A stretch of DNA of 64,000 bases from Paragonimus skrjabini miyazakii. Lineage: Eukaryota; Platyhelminthes; Trematoda; Plagiorchiida; Troglotrematidae. The stretch covers positions 70,307 to 134,306 of the forward strand of contig JTDE01001020.1 in NCBI GenBank assembly GCA_014338405.1, written 5' to 3'. Under the pieces are notes generated by a model. The model was not told the DNA's origin. It saw only the letters and a list, made by a program, of their open reading frames with translations, and made no database searches. Each line of letters begins with the position of its first letter. The first letter of the stretch is position 1. Both the position numbers and the translations under genes were made by a program. This document shows, one piece after another, positions 48,963 to 59,290 of the stretch.

Positions 48963-49830
48963 CTAGATCCACTCACATTGCTTCCTCCACCAGGCATCCT
49001 TGGTTCCATGAACAAGTTCGGCCAGTTGAAGGAGGATACTCTGGAATGTCGTCATCTTGTCTTCATTGTTCGGGTTCATTGTGTAAGCGGAAAACGCCGC
49101 GTTCTTCATTCCTACCAAATTGGAGATGGCAGCATTGTTTCCGCCAAGCCAGTAAAAACGTTTCGGGCGTTTGACATCGATCACCTCGGTGGCTGCTGCC
49201 GTGATCTGTTCCTTGAGGTGTTGCTACATATCCTCAGGGGTAATGGACAGAAGGGCGTTTTGCAGGCGAACGGCAACGGCACGCTGGGAAGCAGCCTCAC
49301 TCTTGGAATTCGCCAATCATTTGAAATCCAACGTCTGCCGTTTTCCAGGTGATCTGCAATAAACAGGTTAGCAAACATGGATAAACACTTTGATCCTGAC
49401 CAATTTGTGATCCATACAGCACCGCGCATCAATCGCATGATACGCCATTCACGAATATCGCGCTGCCGTACAATCACGTAATCAAGCAAATAGTGGTGAC
49501 TGCTTCGTGGGTGATTCCACGTCCAGAACCTGCTTCTCGGAATTTACCTTGGTCTACAAAACTGTTGGGTCGATTCCATACCCACTCACTTCCATGGCGA
49601 TCATTGCGGTTTGGCCTTCTGGCCGTCCTGTGGTGCTGCATCGATCTAGCAGCGTGCGCACACTCCATGTCTCAACGGAGAGCGTCCTGCGTCCCAAAGT
49701 GTGTCTCAGATTGGTTTCCGCGTTACTGAGGATTCGTGCTGGAGGAGTCATTATTGGAGAGAGAGGGTTTAGCAGTATTATATTTTCGCTCATCCACCCT
49801 GCTGCAAACAGCAGATAGGGTGATCCGATT
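48963..49830 (-). pseudogene. Apurinic-type endonuclease and linker remnant (L3)
   Basis: Near 49690-49600 the reading ETWSVRTLLDRCSTTGRPEG corresponds to the family start (normally ATWNVRTLLD), and TAMIAMEVSGYGIDPTVL follows. The domain end is at 49489-49400 (LDYVIVRQRDIREWRIMRLM). The linker at 49160-48963 includes LVGMKNAAFSAYTMNPNNED and TKDAWWRKQCEW. The middle of the domain, between the start and DYVIVRQRD, is compressed to under 40 codons. So most of the endonuclease core, including its catalytic residues, is missing, as in L1 and L2. Confidence 0.82.
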
Positions 49831-50255
49831 TATCCTGCGAGACGGCCTTTGCAATAAAGAATTCCGTTAATGTTGTGTACTCGTGGTTTTTGCGGAATTT
49901 GGATATTGCCAGGACGTCATGATCTAGACAGGAGAACGATTAGGCTCCTTAACCAAGACTTTTGGCACAAAAACCTGTACCCCAAGACAGTATTAAACAC
50001 ATACAAACTCAACATCATCGACTACCAGTAACAACCACAGTGCAGTGGCTGTGCACAGGCTCGTGAGCCACATCTAAAAAGCCGAGATGATCACAGAAGA
50101 CATACATAAGATACGTACGATATACATAAGACATACTATCGTACAGACGAATGCGTCACAGACACAAAACCAGACCAGGCAAGAACAAATATCAGTCAGA
50201 ACCAAAACACAATTCACTGGCAATATTCACAACGACCGCATATGTCTTTTATCTG

Positions 50256-50370
50256 GCTGCTCCTCTTTGGCCAATCTGACATGTTTGAACCTTCAAGGAC
50301 CGAAGTCCTAGTCGGCACAGTCCGCCAGATCAAAACAGCACACAAGCCTGATCACTCCGTCAAGGTGTCA
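50256..50370 (+). repeat. Dispersed repeat R2, partner of R1
   Basis: This aligns with 3281-3395. The plus-strand frame reads LLLFGQSDMFEPSRTEVLVG and TVRQIKTAHKPDHSVKVSKA, and stays open to a TAA near 50407. It lies about 430 bp beyond the recognisable 5' end of L3. A conserved peptide in two diverged copies suggests it was coding. Confidence 0.55.
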
Positions 50371-50942
50371 AAAGCGTTGGCTTTTCTTCTGTCACGTTTC
50401 ATAATCTAAATATCACCAAACGTGGTACAACGCAATTCCTATGAGACGCAATTAGTTAACAGTAGACAATTCATTTTCCATCATTATCTTGTAAACTATA
50501 GTTCATTCTTAGTTTGGCGATGACCGCATAACCTGAAAAATCTGTGAAGGGTTTTAAAAAACAAGGTTTCAAAATCACTGACATATATTGAAATGAAGAT
50601 TTGACAAGTTTAATGTTAATATCGGCATTGTAGAAATTCGATGCTTTCGCAGGTTTAAACCAGCTTTGTGTAGCGTTATTGTCAACACATTTTCCTATGA
50701 AGAGATTCACAGACTCACTAATGATGTTTTTTAATAGGTAAGCCATGTAATAAAATTGCTCAAGCAAATTCCTTTTACCACGGTTGTTCTGGTGGTCAGC
50801 ATTTATCAAATGTTATAATGTTAACTAATTATGTGATATCTGAGCCGCTTTGATGTACGGTATCCAATACGCATTCAGGACATTCGGCGACTAGAAAATT
50901 TCTTGAACACAGACGTTTTATCCAGTTGGAATGAACACTCAC
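50371..50942. other. Unassigned DNA with a 112-codon minus-strand frame
   Basis: The minus frame 50809-50471 is open for 112 codons and ends ...LRMNYSLQDNDGK before a stop. It could be a terminal exon of a minus-strand host gene together with the candidates at 51 and 52.4 kb, but a few frames of this length are expected by chance in the window. Confidence 0.25.
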
Positions 50943-51060
50943 CGAAACGTCTAGTCAAGATGACCCAGGAGCGTATTTCATCTATTAGACAGAACATGTA
51001 AACGTTACCGTGGTTGCCGATAGCTATGCTACGGTAGGGTGATTTACACACGTCTTTAAC
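50943..51060 (-). CDS. Candidate host exon, unknown product
   Basis: On the minus strand the interval follows GCACAAG and ends at TTTCG/GTGAGT, a consensus donor. It has 39 codons plus one base: VKDVCKSPYRSIAIGNHGNV, then YMFCLIDEIRSWVILTRRF. The alternation of small, glycine-rich and hydrophobic residues is reminiscent of a beta-propeller blade, but this is an impression only. It is GC-richer than its surroundings. The acceptor is weak in pyrimidines and its phase does not directly fit the 52309-52445 candidate. Confidence 0.28.
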
Positions 51061-52308
51061 CTTGTGCGTCAAAGTTCATGTTACTGGAGAAGGTACCCTG
51101 GAACTGGACAACCTTAAGAAATGCGTTGAAGACTTTATCCTAGATCGCGGGGCCTAGCTATCTAACGTTGCAACAATTGCAGCTGTAAATGTGCCGGAGC
51201 TGTCGGACTGGTAAATCATAAACACGCGACCTATGAACATTCCATGAAGATATGGCACCAGGTGCGTTAATTACAAGTTATCAAACCTCGTTATATCCTT
51301 CTAATTTGTTGTAAACCAGCGACCAAACTTTCTCTTCTAAAACATACTGCCTTCTTCTAGAAAGCTGAATCATGATGGATCTCCTACTCACTCTGTTCAT
51401 CAGCTATTCATGTGGACCCTAGCCCTTGGTTATAGGGTGCATCAATCGAATTGTAACTCCTTTGGTACAGAAATTGTCAACTGCATTAACATCTACTAAT
51501 ACGTTTGAAATTACTCTTCACTTAAATTTTTTTCTCCAGCCGTCTTTTGTTGATGGGGATTACACAACAATTCATTGAATGGTTAACCTTCAGGCATCAG
51601 ATACGCCACAGTGACCTACAAACACTTACTTCCTTGTCTTATTTCTTCGGGTTTATATTGACTGTAGTCTAGGTTGATAAAAACAAGAAGCTCAGCTCAA
51701 GCCACGTGATATAGCCTAACTGCGAACGTCCCGTGATTTCGACTATTGTGATGGGGTAATGTGAGCAAGCTCCTTGTCAAACAAAACGATAATGTGTAAC
51801 GTTATATATGTTTCAATACAGTGGTGATCACATCTTCACATTCAATCTCATTCGATCATAATACACTGCACTATCGTTGCTGACATGCCGGTGGACCATT
51901 GTATAAAATACCAATAGCGAATGACATCTAATTAGACATACTCCATTAACTATGTAAGCGGATCTAACATACTTTGTGTGATAGATAATTACCTGACTAC
52001 CACTCACACGCGCACGTGCTCGAAAGTTTCACGTTTGCCAGCGAGAGCATCCATATACAACATTATGTGACGAGGCTCTGTTTCCATTTGAGGATACCTA
52101 ATAGTGTCATATACATGTGAGCTACAACAAATATTAATACCTAACTAATTTGAAGGAGTATAAATTTTGGTTTTAAAATAGAGCTTATTTTGCCACTTAC
52201 TTCATTAAATCCTTTTCACCAATTCGGTGTCTCAGTTAACCTGGATAACAATCTTTGTTCTCTTAAACATTTGACAAATAATCTCTTTACACCCTTCTGG
52301 AAACTTAC
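51061..52308. other. Unassigned DNA
   Basis: A GC-richer patch at 51140-51260 is open in two minus frames (one reads VPYLHGMFIGRVFMIYQSDS) without recognised family. The remainder is AT-rich with no features seen. Confidence 0.3.
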
Positions 52309-52445
52309 TTAAACGAAGTTCGTGATAAGAAATTTCCCAAGCGTTCATAATATTCCACATCAGCTACCCACACGGTAAGATCGCGTGGAATAACAAAACT
52401 TCGGTTGTCGCTCATCATGGCACCGAAGTAACGGGGAAAGTTAAC
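52309..52445 (-). CDS. Candidate host exon, unknown product
   Basis: This is the best exon candidate in the window. On the minus strand a strong acceptor (GCTGTTTTGTATTTCAG) precedes 137 bp with 45 open codons and two leftover bases, followed by a perfect donor (TTTAA/GTAAGT). The peptide is VNFPRYFGAMMSDNRSFVIP, then RDLTVWVADVEYYERLGNFL and SRTSF. The composition is balanced, the G+C content is above that of the flanks, and the other frames are not open. No family is recognised. It lies just beyond the 3' end of the L2 retrotransposon. Confidence 0.45.
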
Positions 52446-52770
52446 CTGAAATACAAAACAGCAAACAAAAGATTATTTGGGGGAAAGAACGATGAGGTTC
52501 ACCGACTCCTACTTTACACAAAAGAGCAATGGGATACACGATTCGGATGAACTCTCACAAGGAACTGCTATAACGTTACATTGAAAGTATCGTATTAATG
52601 GTCTTTTATATCCAAAAATCGGTTCTCTTATCGTAAGTTGTTCAGATGTATTCGGTACACACCTTTATGATGATGATCGTCATTATAGCGGCAAGATATC
52701 GCGGCCCAGGCCGCCGCTCATCTCAAGAGTGACGTGGAATATCCTATAGGAAAAGGAGGATGGCTGGATA

Positions 52771-53951
52771 TTAATAAAAGAAGACTGAAAGATGGTCAAA
52801 CACAGCAAGCCTGTTGATATCTTCTTGGTGAACAGGCCATGTTTCCGAACCATACAACAAAACAGAACGTACACAAGCATTATATACTCTTCCTTTCAGC
52901 GACAACCGAACGTTTTTCCGACTCCAGAGATGACGCAGTTTGGCAAAGGCGACTCGTGCCTTTGATATCCTCGCTGATATCTCATCAGCAATATTACAAG
53001 CTGACGAGATACTGCTACCCAAGTATGTGAAACTGTCCACCGTCTCAAGTGGATTATCTGCAATGAAGAAAGTAAGAGTGTAAATGCCCCAGTCATGAAG
53101 CACTTTGAAGGTGCGAAACGCATTCCTTACAAACCAGCCTGGTCACTCCCTTCGTATAGTATGGTTTGCATGCCTTCAACAAAGAGCCTAAGTAATACGA
53201 TGTAATCCGCATACTCCAGATCGATCTACGTAGCTTCAGGAAGAAGTTCAACACCAAGCTCGCTTAAATTTCCAGCGTACCATTCAAAATATCGTCCATG
53301 ACAAAAGTGAAGAAGAAGAGGGAAATCGGACAGCCTTGACGAACGCCACTGAAAGTGATGAACGCCTGAGATAGTTGTCCATATACTCTCACTCTGTTTG
53401 CGGAGTGTGTGGGGGTGATCTCAACAGATTCAAGTAATTCCACGACCGCTGGCTACTCATAAGAATGTCAGTGATCCAAGATCCGTCGCAGGGTGAGAAT
53501 GAAATCTAAGCACTGTCGACTGGATCATAACCTTGCCTGCTCCTCAGGTATATGAATTCTTGTGGGCTCAATGAACCGACACAAAATGAGGCAAATTAGT
53601 AATCTGGACACAACGCACTCTAAACTGTTGCATTCTTGGTTGTCACGTAGTCTTTGGGCTCACTTTCAGTAAACGAGAAGTACTGTTTCTATGCACCAAT
53701 CAGGAGATACCTGTTCGGTCCCCTAAATCGTGTGAAAGAGTTGTGTCAGCTCTGATATCAACCTCACCCCCGTCGTCCTTGAACACCAAAGGAAAAAGGA
53801 GGTCTGAACCGGGAGCTCCAATAAATTGAGCTCCAGAGCCACCTCTCTTCTTCCGACGGAGGGCCACCTGAAGTGCAGTAACTGACGGTTCGGGTCCCGT
53901 CATCCACATGGTCCAGTTGAGGCCAGCTGATCTGTTCTTCCAAACGTTCAT
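52771..53951 (-). pseudogene. Non-LTR reverse transcriptase remnant (L2)
   Basis: Fingers lie near 53950-53700, with GAPGSDLLFPLVFKDDGGE. Palm motif B lies near 53370-53310 and reads TFSGVRQGCPISLFFFTFVM. Motif C near 53220-53190 reads DLEYADYIVL, so the second catalytic aspartate of YADD has become tyrosine. The thumb is well kept at 53103-52771: FTYLGSSISSACNIADEISA, KARVAFAKLRHLWSRKNVRL, KGRVYNACVRSVLLYGSETW. Frames change between blocks. Confidence 0.9.
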
Positions 53952-54960
53952 CCCACCTGCTTACTCGGTGTGTCTGACTGGTAATAAGTAAACCATTTTT
54001 TTGATATGGTTCCACGTATACTGACTCGAAGCCCAGTACAACTACAAACCAAGGAGAAAGGCTTTCTGATATTCCTAGTAAAAAAATCTCCTTCCATCTC
54101 TTTCGACTGTCCGGTTAAGTGGTGTTCACAATATCTACGCAAGCTTTTGTTCAGCTTGCGTTTAAATTCTTGGCGGTTGTCATGATATTCAAAACCTTCT
54201 GGAACCGGGCGACGTTTATTCATGGGGTTTACCAACGTGATGGAAATCCATTTCCGTCTCAATTGAACGGCTCCTTCGGAGCATACCTCTTCACAGAATG
54301 CCTTCGCAGTTGTTGCAATTTGTTCTCAATGTTCGTTAAGTTCTCTCATTTGATTCAAACTGGGCACCACTGCTCACCATTGCTTCTCAGTGAGCGTCCT
54401 TGTTCGAATGCCATTTGAGGATCTCGGATTTACGAGCATATGTCTCTGGTTGAATGACAGAACAAAACGGGCTCACACAACAGTATAGTCTGAGTCTAGG
54501 CAGTCGTTTCAAAATACATGACAGTCTTTGACAGAGTGGCGCCACTTGTAACTGATTGTTATATGATCCAACTTTGTCCATGGTTGAGAACAACCGTACG
54601 TTGCAGCATACGCTGATCTAATGAAAACACAACGCCTTTCAGATTTGCGTCCACGGACTTTAACCGATGTATTGAATCTGACAGCGCACAAGCGGTCGTT
54701 CACTGGGATCCAATCGAGCAAACACTGTTCTGCTCTGGAACTCCGTGCGGCTGCCACACGAGATTCAGATTCAGCGTCGCCAGAGACAGTCATCTAGAGA
54801 TGATCGTATGTGGACGACGGTGTCAGAATCGTCGGTTGGCGTCTCCGACACGCAGCAAACATCAGGCTCCAGACTTGAGAGAGTACTCGCCAGAGCAACC
54901 TGCTGACCGTCTTGTTAGATAGTGCGGACATTGTAAGTGTTAATGTTGTCTCGGCCTCGG
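53948..54960 (-). pseudogene. Apurinic-type endonuclease and linker remnant (L2)
   Basis: The endonuclease start is recognisable near 54940-54840 as scattered fragments around the family's NVRTL motif. The frame at 54793-54509 reads EQCLLDWIPVNDRLCAVRFN and RRCVFIRSAYAATYGCS, then passes without a break into QPWTKLDHITISYKWRHSVK. In the full-length family about 100 residues separate these two parts, so the middle of the domain is deleted. The linker follows at 54262-53948 (EYHDNRQEFKRKLNKSLRRY). Confidence 0.85.
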
Positions 54961-55320
54961 AAAACAATTAGTGCGTGAAGACGCATGGAAGTAGAAGGCA
55001 TAGAGGCAAAACAGAAGGAGAATGTCGCAATCGGAAGTTATCATCACTGTCCGGGGAATGATAACTTCTGATACTTCCGGATAGTTTACGCCGCAGAAGA
55101 TGTTTGACTTGAGGGACCCCAGCTCGAGTCTCTAATTCCCAAGTTTGACCTCTGAGAGAAAAGGATACAGGATTTTCTTGAGGACCTTACCCAGAATCAA
55201 TGACTCAACCGTCTTACTCACTTGCCAGTGAGGGGTTTGCTTAGAACGAAAGCGAAGGGAATAAAACGATAATGTCTGATTCTGAGCACTGTTGCATGCA
55301 GTGGGTGTATTCGAAACAGC

Positions 55321-58300
55321 CTCCAGTACATATGGTATTTGATGAGTGTTTATCTCCCTTACGGACACACCATACGTTTAAACTACGTTTGTATGAATGT
55401 TTACACAGACGGCACTATTTTTCCTTTAACACTTCTGTTAGTCTTATGAAAATAGTGAATACCAATGCATTTGAAAACATTTTTTAATTGATTTGTGATG
55501 TTTTATTTTCTATGGTGTGTGCAGATTTGATTACTTTTCCGTCAACCGTTGACAATTTTCTTGTTCTGGCTTTACGTTCATCCGTAATGTGCATTAATGT
55601 TCTACTTAACTTACGCTTCAGTGAGAAAAGTCATTTATTTTATCACCGCTCTTTCATCGTAATCGGTCGAAATTCTAAATATAATTTACACACCTTTCTT
55701 CAAAATGGCTAGTGAATTAGTTCCTTGCTTACATGATGTGAATGTGCATTTCTGACATCAAAACCATGAAACGGATTTTTCTTCAGAATTTTCCCCATTG
55801 TTCTACTTTCAATCACAGACTACGAGCTTGCGAACTCTTAGCGCAAGAGGACTAGTCTGAATATCCTTCTGTCTGATTAAATGTTTACATAGATATACTT
55901 TTCATGATGATCAAACTCAACGCGTTATCCTGCGGTCGATTTCTTTCTTGTTTTGATCCATCCGTGTGCTAGTATCTGAAAGATGTTTCAAGGAACAGCT
56001 TACCTGTCATTATAATGAAGCGCTTGGTCCCTAGACCACAGGTCTGCGCATCACTCTACTCCCCTGCAAATCGCAGTTTATCTTTCGACTTCCCCTTTCA
56101 ATACCTCAATTTTGCAAACGCAGACCTTGTACATTTGAGTACAAGATCAGTCTCAATTGATATTATCGTTGCGAATACGTGTAGAGATGGTATTTTGTTC
56201 ATTTCGATAGATAAAATTGTCTGCTGGAGCCATTCCAGTCAACGTTTGCCGTGATAACTTGGATGTTTTCACCTGATGTGAAAAGCACTAATGTCATCCA
56301 AAAGTCTTGGACTTCACACTCTAGTATACATTTTAGACAGTTCTGTACTAGGCAGTAAACGGATATTTTGAACCAGTCAGTTTAGGATATAAGTCCTGGA
56401 ATGTGACAAGCAAGATATTCGGCGCGCTTAAAGTAGAACATACGAGATCGCACACATATGGTAAGCGTAATTTCGTCGTTTAACTCAAACTCTGACGTGG
56501 AGGATATGTTCATTTATTGGTTGCGTTCTAGACCATCTGCACACCGTTTCGGAGCAAACTATCGCGCTTTGGAAGGGATGTACTTATTATTTCAAGTTAA
56601 GACGGTATTCGCTGATCAATGACAGCTGTGGCACCTGATAGGTATCGCTATAAAGTTTAATGTTTGTGTGTCTAAAAAGGACTGTGAAAGCAAAAAAAAT
56701 TAAACATACATATTAAGCAAAAAACCTTCAAACATTAGATGCTTATGTTCGATCAGTTGTATCGGGTGGCATCGGCAGGTAAGCACCAAAAATGTTGGGG
56801 AGAAAGCTTCTACAATGAAACTTCAAACAAGCATAGACTTGGATTTTTGGTCCACCTACTAAGAATGTCAGCTGGTCGTTCACTACGTCTAGCATTCTGC
56901 CCATCCTGCGACCGGCGAGGTAAGCAAGGTGTAACTTTTTATAGTGAATTTATTTATCAAAGGTTATCTACTGTAGCCGTGTTCCGCCTATTCAGCTGTG
57001 ACCCCAACTACTCATAAAGTCGGCGTTTAGAAACTTCAGTTGAGACAACGACTGATCAACTTTGGTCACGTGATTGATGTTGGTTAGCTGAATTGTCTGT
57101 GAAGTAAGTGCAATTATTGATGCTGGACAATGGACATCTTGGGGAATCTATCTTTTTACGGATATCTAACTTTCTTTTTTAACTCAGTTTTACATTTGTA
57201 AGATGCAATCACCTTGTCGCTGAACATTGTAGTTGGCATTCAGGTATTTTTTCGGCTTTGTCTCCTACTTAGGGCTTGTTCTTCTCATGGTTATACGGCA
57301 TTTAGGTACCAGTGTAAATAACTGATGTAGGGTTGTGTGTGCTGATGATCGTAATACCATTCTGTTTATAGCAAGAGAAATTCTGTCTAACCTCTTACTC
57401 TTGATGATTGATGCGCTCAATTTGAAAATAAAAAACCTGGGTTTAAATCCCTATCTCTAAAAGAATGCATATTAGTCGCTGTATTATTGTCTAAACTTAC
57501 TGCTTGTTGTGATTTTCGCATCAGTTCTCGCACAGTCATACGGATAGGTCGCACTAAATCTCGGCGAGGATTCCGACCAAGCTACAAAATGAATAGAGGG
57601 TATACTTGAGAATCGTAGTAAAAACTATACTTTTTATAAACATGTCCTTGGAATAAAAGTACTGTGTAATACTTATAGTAAACATCGTTCGTAATTTATA
57701 TGTCATCTTACTTTCAATCAACTGGATTATGTTTATTAGTGACTTGGTATGTCTTTATGGCTTAAAAAAATCTGGGCGGTCCAAAGTTGAAGATCTAATA
57801 TAGAATTTGATGGATGTGATAGAAGCAAGTGTTAATTGATATTGCGTGCTCATTTTGAACTACTGCCTTAGTTATCCCTTCTATTTCTCCATTTTGGGCT
57901 TCGTTAGTTTGTGCTTGATGTCTACTCGGTAGAATACTCGGTAGAATACTTTTCGAAACATTATTATTACCCTGTTTGTCTAAGTTATCAAAGTTGACAA
58001 AATAACTCCTTTTCCAATTCAAATTCAATAAACAATGCCCACTAAATGCATATCTATCAATGTGGAACTAGTTTTACTTTCGTCAGACCGTTTGATAGTA
58101 CAACACACTTTTGATGTTGCCCACCTGTTTGCAATAGTATTCACTCAAGTTTCGAGTTCTTCACTCTAGCGCTGTCGAAACGTAAACCATACAGAATGGG
58201 GGAGACATACCATTAGAGTTGCTTGTAAAGCATGGTAGTATCTAGAGTTATATTGGTTTAACCGTGAAATGGTTTGAATAAGTAGATGCGTGTTCGTATG

Positions 58301-59228
58301 CACATGTAAAATATGGTGCACTTGGCTATCGACCAAAGAATATTGATTGGCGGCGAATTGTTCGCGATGAAGTAGATTCGTTGAGTTTAGTGATTGAAAC
58401 GCTTCAGTTCAAGAGCAAACCGTTTCTGGTGTAACTTTTCCGGGACACATTAATAAAACTCAACGAAACACCAAGTAAATCACCAGTAGCACACATGATC
58501 CCGGAGTTTTATTTTTTGGAGGTACCTCATATTTCTGATAATTAGAAGTCATAAACTGAGAAACTATTCCGTATCTCATTAGCACAAATGTCCTACACTC
58601 TTCACTGTGTGGTGGACGAAAATCAACTTCTGTTTTTCATAGGAAATCTTTTCGGTGTTTCAATAACGTAGAAGACACATACACGCGTATTCACGGTATA
58701 CGGATGACAACTTTGAGAGTTGTGCTGACGGATAATCGCCAGGTATTTGCACTGTCTCATGCAATATAATTCAAGTTTGAGCAATGACCATAATGTCGAT
58801 TAATGAGACAACACGTGTTTAGTGTCTGAGTCTTCTTGCCAGTCACATAACCTTATGACCGCGCAATGTTACTTTCGACTATTAATAACGGCGTCTAAAC
58901 AACTTACTCACGTGGTGCGACGAAACTAGACGTATCAAAATATATAGAATACCAGCGCTTATATAACTTATATGGCTTATATAGGCAAAAGCTGATTAAT
59001 TTGATTAATTGGTTCCAACAGCAAGCTGATTCAACCTGTAACGATAAGTTGGCAACTGTAGCACTCATCGATTCTACAGTAACTTCATTTAATATCCGAC
59101 CGTATAACTGCCATCGATTTATACATGAAACTATCCAGTAATATTCATATATTTTGACGAAAGCCAACATGCAAAGTGAAACAATCTGACAGTTTACAAA
59201 AAGTTCGCTAGGACTATATTTGAGGTCG
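55321..59228. other. Unassigned DNA
   Basis: The plus frame 56739-57017 contains an interval at 56779-56919 ending in CGAG/GTAAGC with a CPSC motif, but its putative acceptor is itself a donor-like CAG/GTAAGC, so the reading is ambiguous. A 12-13 bp unit (CTCGGTAGAATA) is repeated in tandem at about 57924-57950. No transposon motif is seen. Confidence 0.35.
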
Positions 59229-59230
59229 CA

Positions 59231-59290
59231 GTAACTCAGTGTTAACCAAGCCTGTTCGACAGTCACACGACCGTGGGTTCAAGCCTCAGT
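59231..59290 (+). mobile_element. tRNA-like SINE head or tRNA pseudogene
   Basis: GTAACTCAGTGTTAAC resembles an A box, and GGTTCAAGCC at 59276-59285 matches the B-box consensus, about 45 bp apart as in a tRNA. The acceptor and T stems do not pair, so this is not a functional tRNA. It differs from the SINE at 61.7 kb. A decayed tRNA gene is the alternative. Confidence 0.4.

Larger units (their letters stand above)
47290..49830 (-). mobile_element. Decayed non-LTR retrotransposon of a second family, copy L3
   Basis: Read from 49830 downward, the minus strand gives the endonuclease start, the endonuclease end, a linker, RT fingers, palm, thumb and the C-terminal tail, all in the expected order but with frameshifts, stops and an internal RT deletion. 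The protein motifs differ from L1/L2 (for example the RT motif GVKQGYVLATTL against GVRQGCP), so it is a separate family. It is of the EN-RT type often mis-annotated as craniofacial development protein 2-like. Confidence 0.9.
52660..55320 (-). mobile_element. Decayed APE-type non-LTR retrotransposon, copy L2
   Basis: This is the sister copy of L1, on the same strand and aligned along almost its whole length, including the 3' end (GCCGCTATAATGACGATCAT on the minus strand, then a CATCAT run) and the 5' end near 55300. It preserves more of the protein than L1. The match between L1 and L2 is clear but with many differences, so neither insertion is recent. Confidence 0.92.

Noticed and set aside
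49181..49818. Overlapping plus-strand frames (49493-49818 and others) as genes
   Set aside because: They are antisense to the L3 endonuclease remnant, whose family motifs are on the minus strand.
58140..58240. Third copy of the hairpin repeat (GTCGAAACGTAAACCAT)
   Set aside because: Only a short string matches. The CCACC/GGTGG stem is absent.
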